Shown piece after piece: positions 43,828 through 53,104 of a DNA stretch of 64,000 nt. The notes beneath the pieces were generated by a model, which worked only from the letters and a program-made list of their open reading frames with translations, was not told where the DNA came from and did not search any database. Where the stretch lies: positions 16,206 through 80,205 of the forward strand of contig JAOUMJ010000011.1 in the NCBI GenBank assembly GCA_029881495.1, written 5' to 3'. The stretch comes from Nitrospinota bacterium (GTDB lineage Bacteria; Nitrospinota_A; UBA7883; JACRGQ01). Every line of letters begins with the position of its first letter. Position 1 is the first letter of the stretch. A program made the position numbers and the translations under genes.

Positions 43828-44790
43828 CTATCCGTTCTCAATGGTGTCCAGAAGTAGTGACTTCACTTCCTCAAGACGACCTGGTATTGTAGCTCCACTT
43901 GCCCGTGGATGACCTCCACCTCCGAATTTTCTCGCCATCTTGTTCATATCGTAGAGATCGGATTTTGCCCTGAAGTTTACTCGACAATCCTTGCCGTTCA
44001 CTTCTCGTATCAGAAAGGCGAGTTCTACCCCCTTTATGGAGAGGACTTCGTTCGCGAATCCGTCAGTGTCCACTTTTCTGCCGATTTTAGAATCCATGAA
44101 TTCATGGTCGAGCTCGGCGATTGCAACGGTATTGTTCCTGTGCAGAGTGATTGAGCTAAGCATCTTTCCACGCCCAATAGTGCTTTCATAGCTGTTCTGG
44201 GCAAACAGTATCTTTGATATCTCATGGGGATTTGCACCCATCTCTGCGAGCCATGCGGAAATTTCCAGGGTTCCGGCATCGGTGTTCTCATACTTGAAGC
44301 TCCCCGTATCGGTAGTTATTCCTGTATAGATGGCGGAAGCAGTAGTCGCGTCAGGTTCGATTTTCATTTCCTGAAAAATCAGGGCGACGATATGAGCCGA
44401 AGATGAAAGATTGGTAAACACCAGATTGCATGATCCGAATGCTTCATTCCCCTCATGGTGATCAATGTTCATGATCATCGCGTTTTTACCGATCAATTTT
44501 TTAACAGGGCCGATACGGTCAATACCGGGAGAGTCAACGATGATTACCGAGTTAAAAGATTCGTCATGCAGGTCGTCGCTGAATATTTCAAATTTTTGCG
44601 ACTGAGTGAGAAAAGTCAGCTTATCGGGTACAGGATCGTTGATAATAACCCTGTATTTTTTCCCGATACAATCAAACAATCCGGTCAGGCCGGCCATGGA
44701 GCCTATGCCATCGCCATCAGGATTTACATGAGTAGTAATCAGAAAGTTATCATTTGTCGAAAAAAACTTCGATACGCAACTAAAATCCAT
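43828..44790 (-). CDS. nrnA: Bifunctional oligoribonuclease / pAp phosphatase (DHH family)
   Basis: 320 residues. Motifs in order: HVNPDGDGIGSM (metal ligands), VIIVDSPG, the DHH itself in NIDHHEGNEAFG, TGITTDTGSFKYENT and the DHHA1 motif FGGGGHPRASGAT. NrnA degrades nano-RNAs and 3'-phosphoadenosine 5'-phosphate. The length is standard. It lies after the rubredoxin terminator, so it is transcribed separately or by read-through. This is the second DHH protein in the window; the first is fused to the tRNA nucleotidyltransferase. Confidence 0.9.
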   Translation of the reverse strand: MDFSCVSKFFSTNDNFLITTHVNPDGDGIGSMAGLTGLFDCIGKKYRVIINDPVPDKLTFLTQSQKFEIFSDDLHDESFNSVIIVDSPGIDRIGPVKKLIGKNAMIMNIDHHEGNEAFGSCNLVFTNLSSSAHIVALIFQEMKIEPDATTASAIYTGITTDTGSFKYENTDAGTLEISAWLAEMGANPHEISKILFAQNSYESTIGRGKMLSSITLHRNNTVAIAELDHEFMDSKIGRKVDTDGFANEVLSIKGVELAFLIREVNGKDCRVNFRAKSDLYDMNKMARKFGGGGHPRASGATIPGRLEEVKSLLLDTIENG

Positions 44791-44898
44791 CTGAATTTAT
44801 TCTACACCAATTAATATCCGGAGTTATCTGTTTAAAAGAAACAGTGGCTTTTGCAGCAAATATCACTATTTACTGCTCAAAATGCAGCCAAAATGAAA

Positions 44899-44921
44899 CC
44901 ACCGCTGATAGGCAGCGGTGG
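44899..44921 (-). terminator. Terminator after the rubredoxin gene
   Basis: CCACCGCTG (44899-44907) pairs with CAGCGGTGG (44913-44921) around a 5-base loop. On the minus strand the stem is followed by TTTCATTTT. It starts seven bases after the rubredoxin stop. Confidence 0.8.
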
Positions 44922-44927
44922 AAAATA

Positions 44928-45092
44928 CTATGCAACTACCTTGGTAAAATCGCTTTTTGATACGCCGCAGGCGGGACAATACCAGTCGTCCGGTATGGAT
45001 TCAAACGGCGTTCCAGCCTCCACACCACTGTCGGGGTCTCCAATTGCCGGGTCGTAAACCCATCCACATACGTTGCATACCCATTTTTCCAT
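44928..45092 (-). CDS. Rubredoxin
   Basis: 54-residue protein, ATG preceded by AGGAGATAGTTTA. Two iron-binding knuckles are seen: [16 protein letters not shown] and [13 protein letters not shown] (C-x2-C-G at both ends), with the conserved aromatic/Asp framework between them (DDWYCP). It carries electrons in the cytosol. It lies 22 bases downstream of the half-rubrerythrin gene and is the natural electron donor for such diiron proteins. It is the last gene before a terminator. Confidence 0.96.
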   Translation of the reverse strand: MEKWVCNVCGWVYDPAIGDPDSGVEAGTPFESIPDDWYCPACGVSKSDFTKVVA

Positions 45093-45114
45093 TAAACTAT
45101 CTCCTAAATTTATG

Positions 45115-45348
45115 TTATTTTTTTTGCAACTCTGCTAGCTGTTCTTCAAGTGAGTTTAAAAGCCTCTCCAGCTGTTCCTGATGTGACTTTTCTTGTTTAG
45201 CCAGAAATAAAAACATCTCTTTGGATACGGGATCGGTGTACTGCTCATAAAGTTCCATGTAATATTCATGAGCCTCCACCTCGCGAGGAATGGCGATCAC
45301 CAAGGCCTCGATCTTTCTCTCGATGTCCCTTATTTCCTTGCTAGACAT
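45115..45348 (-). CDS. Half-size rubrerythrin-like diiron protein
   Basis: 77 residues with two long helices. [15 protein letters not shown] and [17 protein letters not shown] supply the E-x-x-x-Y-Y and Q-E-x-x-H patterns of rubrerythrin's four-helix bundle. Only one half of the bundle is present, so two chains must pair to form a diiron site. Its ATG overlaps the DUF2231 stop by one base (TAATG), so translation is coupled. With rubredoxin next door, peroxide reduction is a likely role. Confidence 0.78.
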   Translation of the reverse strand: MSSKEIRDIERKIEALVIAIPREVEAHEYYMELYEQYTDPVSKEMFLFLAKQEKSHQEQLERLLNSLEEQLAELQKK

Positions 45349-45764
45349 TATATAAACTTACCTCCCAGATGCCCCAAGTAGGCTACGAACCCGCCGTTTA
45401 GAACGGATAAGGAAACGTACAGGTACCTCAACCCGTTTTCAGGTGTCGGTATCGACGGATCAATGAATCGCCATACCACCAATAAAATCGATAATACCAC
45501 AAACGAAAGACCAAAAAGCCTTTTATGGTCGAAAATATGGGTAGATCTCCCGCTGAATCGGGTCTTCCAGTCAAAGATTCCCGAGAAAAACGTAACCGGG
45601 GCGCCTAAGGCAGCGAAGATAAAACAGTAAAATGATGCCGATTCATAGCTCTGCTTTCCTGCCACAATGTAGGAAAGGAGGAGTATCACACCGACGGGCC
45701 AAAGGGCGTTTGTAAAGTGGCTACCTATATGGTGGGTGTGTACGATCAACTTCTTACTTTGCAT
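45348..45764 (-). CDS. DUF2231-like four-helix membrane protein
   Basis: 138 residues with four hydrophobic helices. The start HTHHIGSHFTNALWPVGVILL and the end YLGHLGGKFI match DUF2231-type proteins, whose paired histidines may bind haem. It sits at the head of the rubrerythrin-rubredoxin trio, 130 bases after proS, and overlaps the next gene by one base. A membrane redox role is plausible but unproven. Confidence 0.72.
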   Translation of the reverse strand: MQSKKLIVHTHHIGSHFTNALWPVGVILLLSYIVAGKQSYESASFYCFIFAALGAPVTFFSGIFDWKTRFSGRSTHIFDHKRLFGLSFVVLSILLVVWRFIDPSIPTPENGLRYLYVSLSVLNGGFVAYLGHLGGKFI

Positions 45765-45894
45765 AATCCCGCTTTGTGATAATCATATTCAAGTTTATAC
45801 GACGAACCATACTCAACTCGTTCATTATACACAAGAAATGGTTTGAATTACAAAATATGAAGGTTGAAGAGTTTTGTTTCATCTGCAAGGCTGT

Positions 45895-47619
45895 TCAACT
45901 CTGCAAAGATGAGGAAAGGTCTTTAAGTTTCTGCAAAACGTCCTCTTTTTTTATGTTGAGGCGTTCGCCGGTTTTGCGGATCTTCAGCTCGACCTCGCCG
46001 TTTTTTAGACCTTTTTCGCCTATAATAAGCTGTATCGGGATGCCGAGGAGGTCGGCATCCTTGAATTTCACCCCTGCGCGCTCGTCCCGGTCGTCATGAA
46101 GGATCTCAAAACCCTCCTTTTCCAGCATCTCCTCCATGTCATCGGCTGTCTTCACTATCTCCTCTTTCCGTACATCAAGTGGGAGCAGGGAGATATGGAA
46201 AGGCGCGATGGCGTATGGCCAGATGATGCCGTTATCGTCATGGTTCTGTTCGATGGATGCCGCGACCGTCCGCCCAACCCCTATGCCGTAAGTACCCATG
46301 ACGATTATCTGCTCCTTGCCATCTTTATCAAGGTAGGTGGCCTTCATAGCTTCGCTATACTTTGTGCCGAGGCGGAATATATGCCCGACCTCTATTCCAC
46401 GGTAAAAATCAAGCTTTGCCTCTTTGCACCTGGGACAGGAGTCTCCTTCAATGACCATTCGTATATCGCCGAAGATATCAGGCTTAAAGTCTCTCCCATG
46501 ATTTACGTTAATGACGTGGTAATCATCCCGGTTCGCTCCCGAGATGCCGTTCCGAATCACTTTTACGGAGTTATCGGCGATGATTTTGCATTTTAAGCCT
46601 TGCGGACCGACAAATCCGGTTGACGCCCCGGCAAGAGTTTTTACCTTTTCCGAATCAGCCAGTTCGATCTCGTTCGCCTTGATAAGTTTTTTCAGCTTTA
46701 TCTCATTGATATCGAAATCTCCGCGCACAAGTACGGCGCAAAGCTCTTCTCCACCATTTACAGAGTAGACGAGGGTCTTAATAAACTCCTTTGGACTCCG
46801 CTTCAGAAATGCAGAAACCTCCTCGATGGTTCGCTGTCCCGGTGTCTCCACTTCCGTAAGCGCCCCTTCTTTTTCAGCAGATTCATTTCCAGGAGGGGTA
46901 TCGGATATTTCCGTCCTCTCGACATTGGAAGCGTAACCGCATTTCGGGCAGGAGACGATCAGGTCTTCCCCGGAATTTGCCAGAACCATGAATTCGTGCG
47001 AATCGGAACCCCCAATCTGACCGGTGTCGGCTTCCACAACACGGAATTTCAGCCCGGCCCGCCTGAATACTGCGGAATAGGCGTCATACATTTTCTGGTA
47101 GCTGACGGCGGCTGATCCCTCATCAATGTCAAAACTGTATCCGTCCTTCATGAGGAATTCGCGCGCTCTCATAACGCCGAAACGGGGTCTGATCTCGTCC
47201 CTGAATTTCGTCTGTATCTGGAAAAGGTTCAGCGGTAGCTGTTTGTAGGAGCGGACTTCACGCCTTACTAGGTCTGTCATAACCTCTTCATGCGTGGGGC
47301 CGTAGCAGAATTCGTTGTCGTGCCTATCCTTTATTCTAAGAAGCTCTTTCCCGTAGAAATCCCATCTGCCGGTCTCCTTCCAAAGATCAGATGGAATAAG
47401 GGAGGGGAGGAGGGTTTCTATCGCTCCTGCCGCGGTCAGCTCTTCGCGGATGATGTTCTCCATCTTTTTTAATGTTCTAAGTCCTACGGGGAGGAGACTG
47501 TAAACTCCGGCGGCCAACTTCCGTATCAGCCCGGCTCTTATCATCAGGCGATGGCTCGGTATCTCGGCGTCGGCTGGAACTTCCCTTACGGTGGGAGCAA
47601 AATACCGGCTTATCTTCAT
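45895..47619 (-). CDS. proS: Prolyl-tRNA synthetase (bacterial type)
   Basis: 574 residues. Charges tRNA-Pro. Class II motifs are visible: motif 1 around HRLMIRAGLIRKLAAGVYSLLPVG, motif 2 FQIQTKFRDEIRPRFGVMR, and motif 3 GTYGIGVGRTVAA. The editing (INS) domain lies between motifs 2 and 3 (residues about 225-410: PGQRTIEEVSAFL; STGFVGPQGL). The anticodon-binding domain ends the protein. AAAAGGGG precedes the ATG. It follows ispG by 105 bases on the same strand. Confidence 0.96.
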   Translation of the reverse strand: MKISRYFAPTVREVPADAEIPSHRLMIRAGLIRKLAAGVYSLLPVGLRTLKKMENIIREELTAAGAIETLLPSLIPSDLWKETGRWDFYGKELLRIKDRHDNEFCYGPTHEEVMTDLVRREVRSYKQLPLNLFQIQTKFRDEIRPRFGVMRAREFLMKDGYSFDIDEGSAAVSYQKMYDAYSAVFRRAGLKFRVVEADTGQIGGSDSHEFMVLANSGEDLIVSCPKCGYASNVERTEISDTPPGNESAEKEGALTEVETPGQRTIEEVSAFLKRSPKEFIKTLVYSVNGGEELCAVLVRGDFDINEIKLKKLIKANEIELADSEKVKTLAGASTGFVGPQGLKCKIIADNSVKVIRNGISGANRDDYHVINVNHGRDFKPDIFGDIRMVIEGDSCPRCKEAKLDFYRGIEVGHIFRLGTKYSEAMKATYLDKDGKEQIIVMGTYGIGVGRTVAASIEQNHDDNGIIWPYAIAPFHISLLPLDVRKEEIVKTADDMEEMLEKEGFEILHDDRDERAGVKFKDADLLGIPIQLIIGEKGLKNGEVELKIRKTGERLNIKKEDVLQKLKDLSSSLQS

Positions 47620-47724
47620 GCTACCCCTTTTATGGGAAAGGTTTTGTTAAACATCGTTAGGCATTATATGGCGAAAATGGGGTTTCGGAAATTTAAAAAT
47701 CGATTCTTTTACCGGTAAACGGCG

Positions 47725-48768
47725 CTAAAGTTTATTTATCTCTTCCATTAGGGCGTTATAGAGGTTCTCTTCGGGCTCTTTCCTTATTATCTTCCCCCCT
47801 TTGAATATCACTCCGCAGCCGTCACCCCCGGCGATGCCGATATCGGCCTCCCTCGCTTCACCGGGGCCGTTTACGATGCACCCCATGATAGCGACCTTTA
47901 TCGGCTTTTTGGTTTTTGCTATCTCGATCTCTGCTCTTCTGCTTATCTCTATCAGGTCGATCTCGCATCTCCCGCATGTAGGGCACGATATTACCTCGGG
48001 CGATATCCTTCGGATATCCAGCACCTTCAATATCTCAAAGCCTACTTTCACCTCAGTCACCGGATCCGCGGTAAGCGATACCCGTATCGTGTCGCCGATC
48101 CCTTCCTTCAGCAGTATCCCTATCCCGACAGCACTCTTGATAGTGCCAGAGAACTCGGAGCCTGCCTCCGAAATGCCGACATGGAGCGGGTAATCGACCT
48201 TTGCGGAAAGCTTCCTGTATGCCTCAACCGTCTTGTTTACGTCAGAAGCCTTGATCGAGACCTTTATCAGGTCGAAATTTAGTTCTTCGAGTATTGCTAT
48301 ATGTTCAAGCGCGCTTTCTACCATCGCTTCCACGGTGGGGCCGCCGTATTTGTCTATCTTTTCATTGGAGATCGATCCGGCGTTTACTCCGATCCGTATA
48401 GGGATGCTCCGTTCCTTTGCGGCTTTTACAACCTTTTCCACTCCCGCGCGTGACCCGATGTTTCCCGGGTTCAATCTAAGGCCGTCCGCGCCGGCTTCGA
48501 TCGCCGCGAGCGCAAGCTGGTGTCTGAAATGAATGTCCGCAATAAGAGGGAGGGGACTTTCCTTTTTTACCGTTTTGAAAACTTCCGCTGCCTTTTCGTC
48601 CGGTACTGTGAGACGCACGATCTCACAGTTGGCTTCCTTCAGTTCATTAATCTGCTCAAGTATCGCCTTCGCATCGTGTGGGGGGCGGTTTACCATTGAC
48701 TGCACGGAGATATCAGCCCCTCCGCCTATTGGCACGTTTCCGATATAGATGCGTTTAGTCTTTTTCAT
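47725..48768 (-). CDS. ispG: 4-hydroxy-3-methylbut-2-en-1-yl diphosphate synthase
   Basis: 347 residues. Converts MEcPP to HMBPP in the MEP isoprenoid pathway using a 4Fe-4S cluster and reduced ferredoxin or flavodoxin. The TIM-barrel start (IYIGNVPIGGGADISVQSM) and the cluster ligands CPTCGRCEID and GCIVNGPGEA are all present. Length matches the short bacterial form. It lies 44 bases downstream of queD and upstream of proS, a commonly seen ispG-proS neighbourhood. Confidence 0.95.
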   Translation of the reverse strand: MKKTKRIYIGNVPIGGGADISVQSMVNRPPHDAKAILEQINELKEANCEIVRLTVPDEKAAEVFKTVKKESPLPLIADIHFRHQLALAAIEAGADGLRLNPGNIGSRAGVEKVVKAAKERSIPIRIGVNAGSISNEKIDKYGGPTVEAMVESALEHIAILEELNFDLIKVSIKASDVNKTVEAYRKLSAKVDYPLHVGISEAGSEFSGTIKSAVGIGILLKEGIGDTIRVSLTADPVTEVKVGFEILKVLDIRRISPEVISCPTCGRCEIDLIEISRRAEIEIAKTKKPIKVAIMGCIVNGPGEAREADIGIAGGDGCGVIFKGGKIIRKEPEENLYNALMEEINKL

Positions 48769-48812
48769 TTACCGTACATTCTACTTTATCAGGCCGGGTC
48801 TGTAATGAGGGG

Positions 48813-49169
48813 TTAGAAGTAGGAGGCAAAACTCTCATCTGTTTCATATACGGTGACCTTTGAAGGGAGCGCGGGGAGGTTGCCTGCAAGTTCGTCAAAG
48901 ATCCATTTTGCCAGGTTTTCAGCGGTAGGATTCAGGTTGTCGAAAGGGGATATTTCGTTCAGCAGATGATGATCGAACCTGGAGATAATTTTCTTAAGCT
49001 CGCCTTCTGCAACGGCGAAGTCTATTACCATCCCTTTTCCATCCAGCTTTTCAGCGGCAAAAACGGCTTCGACCCGCCAGTTGTGCCCATGTAGGTTTTC
49101 GCATGGGCCTGAAAAATCGCGCAGGAAATGGGCCGAGGAGAATGATGCTTTTACACCTACCTCGTACAT
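48813..49169 (-). CDS. queD: 6-carboxytetrahydropterin synthase (QueD family)
   Basis: 118 residues. FSSAHFLRDFSGPCENLHGHNW contains the zinc histidines and catalytic Cys of the PTPS/QueD family (C-x3-H-G-H), and the closing VTVYETDESFASYF matches. It makes 6-carboxy-tetrahydropterin for 7-deazaguanine (queuosine) synthesis. The remaining que genes are not present here. It starts seven bases after the Hsp70 stop. Confidence 0.9.
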   Translation of the reverse strand: MYEVGVKASFSSAHFLRDFSGPCENLHGHNWRVEAVFAAEKLDGKGMVIDFAVAEGELKKIISRFDHHLLNEISPFDNLNPTAENLAKWIFDELAGNLPALPSKVTVYETDESFASYF

Positions 49170-49176
49170 TGTCGAC

Positions 49177-50637
49177 CTACCTTTTACCTGAAGAGGAATC
49201 TGGCTGGATAATCACAGATCGGGCCGCGCCTGTTTTCATATCCTTGGCGGAAACGCTCATAATGCCGTTTACGTTGACGTCGAACTGTACTTCTATCTGC
49301 GGCATTCCCATTGGTGCCTTCTCCACGTCCCCAAGGATGAACCTTCCGAGCTGTATGTTCTCTTTCGCGATATCCGAATTCCCCTGGAATATGCGCAATT
49401 CGACCTCGGTCTGGTCGTCGGCGATAGTGGAAAATATCTTTTTCTGCGTAGCTGGGATAGGCGTGTTCCGAGGAACTATAACCTCCGCCGCACCCCCTTC
49501 AATCTCGACGCCGAGCGCAAGAGGTGTGACATCCACGAGAACCTTGTTGGTAATCTGCCCGTTAATTATAGCCCCCTGAATGGATGCGCCAAGGGAAACG
49601 CACTCAATCGGGTTTATCCCGGCTTCTATCTTGCGTCCAAAATTTTCAATGATCATCTTGCGAATCACCGGGATCCTGGTGGAGCCCCCTACTAGAAGTA
49701 TTCGGTCAATATCGTCCCTTTTTATACCGGCATCCTTGATCGTTCCGTGGGTAATTTCCATTAGGCGTTTTAAAATATCGGATAACATCATATTTAATGA
49801 CTCAACGGTGATCTTCTGATCAAGATGGATAGGGCCATCCTGATTCGCCGTGATGAACGGAACGGACAGTCTGGCTTCCGGCGAGGTTGTGAGCATGAAT
49901 TTTGTTTTTTCCGCTTCATCTTTCAGTTTTTGCAATGCCAGCTTGTCGCTTGCCAGGTCGATGTCGTTGGTTGTTTTAAACTCCGCGATAGCGAAATCGA
50001 TTATCAGCCGGTCAATGTCATCCCCTCCGAGCGAATTGTCCCCCCCAGTGGCGAGCACTTCGAAAACGCCGTCAGCCATATTGAGAATGGAGACGTCGAA
50101 TGTGCCGCCGCCGAAATCGAAGACAAGTATGTTCTGCTCCTCTTCGTTGTCGAGGCCGTATGACATCGCCGCGGCGGTAGGCTCGTTGATTATCCTCAAT
50201 ACTTCCAGCCCCGCAAGCCTCCCTATCTCCTGCACAGATTTCCGCTGTATCTGGTTGAAATAGGCGGGAACGGTGATAACAGCCTGGGTTATCTCCTGTT
50301 CGAGCGCGCTTTCAGCCTCCTCCTTGAGCCTTGAGACTATCATTGCCCCAAGCTGTTCGTGGGTGTAGGTTTTGCCATCTATTTTTATTATTTTTCCAGA
50401 GGTGAGATCGCGCTTGATGGAGCTGAATGTCCGTTCAGGATTCAGTACAGACTGCCTTTTCGCGTCCTCACCCACCAGGACTCCGCCTGTACGGGGGAAG
50501 CCGACAACGGAAGGGATATATTTTTTCCCTCCATAAAGGTGTATTAGGTATGGAAAGCCGTCTTTATAAATACCGATCTCGGAGGAGGTAGTTCCGAAAT
50601 CAATACCGGCTACGAGGTTCTCTCTTGGTTTTGACAT
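49177..50637 (-). CDS. Hsp70-family chaperone lacking the helical lid
   Basis: 486 residues from ATG 50637 (a GTG lies one codon upstream). The nucleotide-binding domain is complete: GIDFGTTSSEIGIY, ITVPAYFNQIQRKSVQEIG, NEPTAAAMSYGLD, LVFDFGGGTFDVSIL and LLVGGSTRIPVI. The beta-sandwich substrate domain follows (VTPLALGVEIEGG; RNTPIPATQKKIFST; FDVNVNGIMSVSAKD). The protein ends there, at a point where DnaK continues about 150 residues with the helical lid and the EEVD-like tail. It starts GTTSSE rather than GTTNS. It is therefore a paralogue, not the main DnaK. It lies between a STAS gene and queD with no GrpE or DnaJ partner. Confidence 0.9.
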   Translation of the reverse strand: MSKPRENLVAGIDFGTTSSEIGIYKDGFPYLIHLYGGKKYIPSVVGFPRTGGVLVGEDAKRQSVLNPERTFSSIKRDLTSGKIIKIDGKTYTHEQLGAMIVSRLKEEAESALEQEITQAVITVPAYFNQIQRKSVQEIGRLAGLEVLRIINEPTAAAMSYGLDNEEEQNILVFDFGGGTFDVSILNMADGVFEVLATGGDNSLGGDDIDRLIIDFAIAEFKTTNDIDLASDKLALQKLKDEAEKTKFMLTTSPEARLSVPFITANQDGPIHLDQKITVESLNMMLSDILKRLMEITHGTIKDAGIKRDDIDRILLVGGSTRIPVIRKMIIENFGRKIEAGINPIECVSLGASIQGAIINGQITNKVLVDVTPLALGVEIEGGAAEVIVPRNTPIPATQKKIFSTIADDQTEVELRIFQGNSDIAKENIQLGRFILGDVEKAPMGMPQIEVQFDVNVNGIMSVSAKDMKTGAARSVIIQPDSSSGKR

Positions 50638-50740
50638 CACTGCTTAGTCTACAAAATTCATCCTGGAAAAGGGAGATTTCGGGCTTGCAGAAGCGCCATG
50701 GCAGACAGGAAACAGTATAAAGGGGTAGGGGGACAGTGAA

Positions 50741-51076
50741 TTACAGGGCCTTTACGGCCTCATCCTCACTTTTAAAGACTTTAAACAGCCGGGTCAAACC
50801 TACCGTTTCAAGTACGTTTTCGACAGATTCATTCGGTCCAATAAGTCCAAACTTCCCCTTCTTGGACAATACCGATTTATAAACTGAAACAATGAACCCC
50901 ACGCCAGCTGAGTCGATAATACCTACGTTTTCAAGGTTGATGGCAAATTTTTGGGTATCAGAGCTGTCTATTTGACCTTTTATGATCTCCCTTATCTCGC
51001 TGAGATAATTAAAGACAATATCCCCTTCCACGGTAAAAATACTCAAATCTCCAAGAACCTTTGATTCACATTTCAT
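50741..51076 (-). CDS. STAS-domain anti-sigma-factor antagonist
   Basis: 111 residues. The FAINLENVGIIDSAGVGFIV segment holds the phosphorylatable Ser (IDSAG) of SpoIIAA-type antagonists. The GDIVFNYLSEIREII start and the ENVLETVGLTRLFKVF end complete the fold. It would release a sigma factor or kinase-bound partner when unphosphorylated. No anti-sigma kinase gene is adjacent, so its partner is elsewhere. Confidence 0.88.
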   Translation of the reverse strand: MKCESKVLGDLSIFTVEGDIVFNYLSEIREIIKGQIDSSDTQKFAINLENVGIIDSAGVGFIVSVYKSVLSKKGKFGLIGPNESVENVLETVGLTRLFKVFKSEDEAVKAL

Positions 51077-51236
51077 TTTTTTATTTATCCTGCAATTAGA
51101 TATTAAAACTGTTTACCAGAGAACATTTACTCTATTTTCGAATCCCCTGCGGTTCACACATTATATCCAAATTTTGTTCTTGAATTCAATAATCAAAATT
51201 CAGAATTTTCAATATGATAAAATCGCGAAAATCCTT

Positions 51237-52394
51237 TCAGGCGTGTTTACCAGACATAAGAACAAAACGTTTAAGTCTCCGTATCCCTTCCAGTATATTT
51301 TTCGGGTCTGTCGTATAGCTGAAGCGAAGATATCCTTCGCCAGAGGCTCCGAAGTCTATCCCGGGGGTGACCGCAACCCCTGTTTCATTTAATATCCTGA
51401 AAGCGAGCTTGAGAGAATCTTTTGAGAGGAAGCGGCAGGAGACGAAGAGGTAGAAAGCCCCCTCCGGCTCATAGGTAACCTTAAATCCTGATTCGCGCAA
51501 CCCTTCCATCAGGATATTCCTCCTTTTCATGTATTCCAAGCGCATTTTTTCCGCGTCCTTCAAACCCGTCGCAAGCGCGGCGATGGCGGCATCCTGTGCT
51601 ATTGAGTTGGGAGATATCTGAAAGTTCTGTTGAACCTTCTGCATTGGCCTTATAAATTCCATCGGGGCGATGACATATCCTATCCGCCATCCTGTCATGG
51701 CGAATCTCTTGGAGAAACCGCCAAGCACAAATGCGTTGTCGGTATATTCCAGAATTGTGTGTGCTTTTTCACCGTATGTGAGGCCATGGTAAATTTCATC
51801 CGATACGATGATGGGATCCAGTTTGGCGAGCTCCTTCATGATCTTTGGCGTCATCACCGCGCCGGTAGGATTGGAAGGTGAATTTATCAGTATCGCTTTA
51901 GTTTTAGGGGTGATTTTCTCCTTCACTCTGGCAGGGGAGAGCTGGAAACCTTCTTTCTCGAGAAGTTTTACATATGTTGGCTTCCCTCCGAGGAAGGTAA
52001 TATAGTTCGGATAACATGAGTAGTGAGGAGTGCCTAGAATTACTTTGTCCCCTTTGTTGACCAACGCGGCAAAGGTGAGTAGGAGCCCGGCGGAAGAGCC
52101 GTTGGAAACAATCACCTGTTCAGGCGCGATGGTAATTCCGTACTCTTTCCGATAGAATTTGCATATCTCCTTCCGCAGTTCAATTGTTCCCATTGAATGC
52201 GTATACCTTGTATGTCCTTTTTTTATTGCATCGATCCCGGCCCGGCTGACCGGAGCCGGGGTTTTAAATTCGGGTTCGCCAACCTCGAAGTGGACGATAT
52301 TCCTCCCTTTCTTTTCCAACTCTTTGGCCGCTTCAAGTATGTCCATCACCTTGAAGGAGGAAATTTCGGTAGACCTTCTGGATGCCTTGGTCAT
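51237..52394 (-). CDS. PLP-dependent class I/II aminotransferase
   Basis: 385 residues. VSNGSSAGLLLTFAAL, the NSPSNPTGAVM loop, the aspartate in IVSDEIYHGLTY, and the PLP-binding Lys in GGFSKRFAMTGWRIGY identify the aspartate-aminotransferase superfamily. EPEFKTPAPV near the start resembles the N-terminal substrate loop of that group. The exact amino donor cannot be told. Its ATG overlaps the rsmE stop by four bases, so the two are co-translated. Confidence 0.92.
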   Translation of the reverse strand: MTKASRRSTEISSFKVMDILEAAKELEKKGRNIVHFEVGEPEFKTPAPVSRAGIDAIKKGHTRYTHSMGTIELRKEICKFYRKEYGITIAPEQVIVSNGSSAGLLLTFAALVNKGDKVILGTPHYSCYPNYITFLGGKPTYVKLLEKEGFQLSPARVKEKITPKTKAILINSPSNPTGAVMTPKIMKELAKLDPIIVSDEIYHGLTYGEKAHTILEYTDNAFVLGGFSKRFAMTGWRIGYVIAPMEFIRPMQKVQQNFQISPNSIAQDAAIAALATGLKDAEKMRLEYMKRRNILMEGLRESGFKVTYEPEGAFYLFVSCRFLSKDSLKLAFRILNETGVAVTPGIDFGASGEGYLRFSYTTDPKNILEGIRRLKRFVLMSGKHA

Positions 52395-53104
52395 TGCGAG
52401 ATCCTGCCGAAATGGAAATTGAGGATCGATAGCATGGCAATGGCTGCGGTTTCTGTGCGGAGAACCAAACTCCCAAGTCCAGCCGAAATGAATCCAGCCT
52501 TCCTTAGTTTTTCGACCTCCTTGTCAGAAAGACCTGCCGGGGGGCCGATAAGCGCCAAAACGGTTTCGGAATATTTTGCTCCATCAAGTACACTTTTCAG
52601 GTCGTTCTCTCTTTCCCCCTCCCAGAGCACTATCTTCAATCCTGCTTCCGGGAGTTCTTCCAGCGAAACCGCTGATATCTCCATAGCATCAGCCCTGCCG
52701 CACTGCTTGAGCGCCTCGTGAGCCACCTTTTCAAGCCTGGTCATCTTTTGCGGGGAAAGGGCGGGGGAGATTGAGCGCTCCGCGGCAAAGAGGAAGATCC
52801 TGTTGCATCCCAGCTCTACCCCTTTCTGCACTACGATCTCCATTACAGACGGTTTGCTTATCCCGAGAGCAAGGGAAATTTCAGGTTTTCCCTGCGGATT
52901 AATTTGTACCTCGCCAATAGGGGTTACCAATACCGAGTTTTCGCTTATTCTGTCGACAACCGCGTCGAAGACCTTCCCATCCTGTGAGGAAATTTTCAGT
53001 CTATCGCCCGATTTTTTCCTCAATACCGTGATGATGTGTTTTGCATCACTGCCGGATATGACCGCTTCCCCCTCAGAAAGAGCTTTTACCGGCCAGATCC
53101 TCAT
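52391..53104 (-). CDS. rsmE: 16S rRNA m3U1498 methyltransferase
   Basis: 237 residues from ATG 53104. This start overlaps the thiC stop by four bases and gives the usual family N-terminus MRIWPVKAL; a longer reading would enter thiC. The SPOUT knot is clear: ALGISKPSVMEIVVQKGVELG, EALKQCGRADAMEI, VLALIGPPAGLSDKEVEKLR and SLVLRTETAAIAML, where the last forms the SAM-binding loop. It methylates U1498 in the decoding region. It sits between thiC and an aminotransferase in one overlapping operon. Confidence 0.94.
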   Translation of the reverse strand: MRIWPVKALSEGEAVISGSDAKHIITVLRKKSGDRLKISSQDGKVFDAVVDRISENSVLVTPIGEVQINPQGKPEISLALGISKPSVMEIVVQKGVELGCNRIFLFAAERSISPALSPQKMTRLEKVAHEALKQCGRADAMEISAVSLEELPEAGLKIVLWEGERENDLKSVLDGAKYSETVLALIGPPAGLSDKEVEKLRKAGFISAGLGSLVLRTETAAIAMLSILNFHFGRISQ

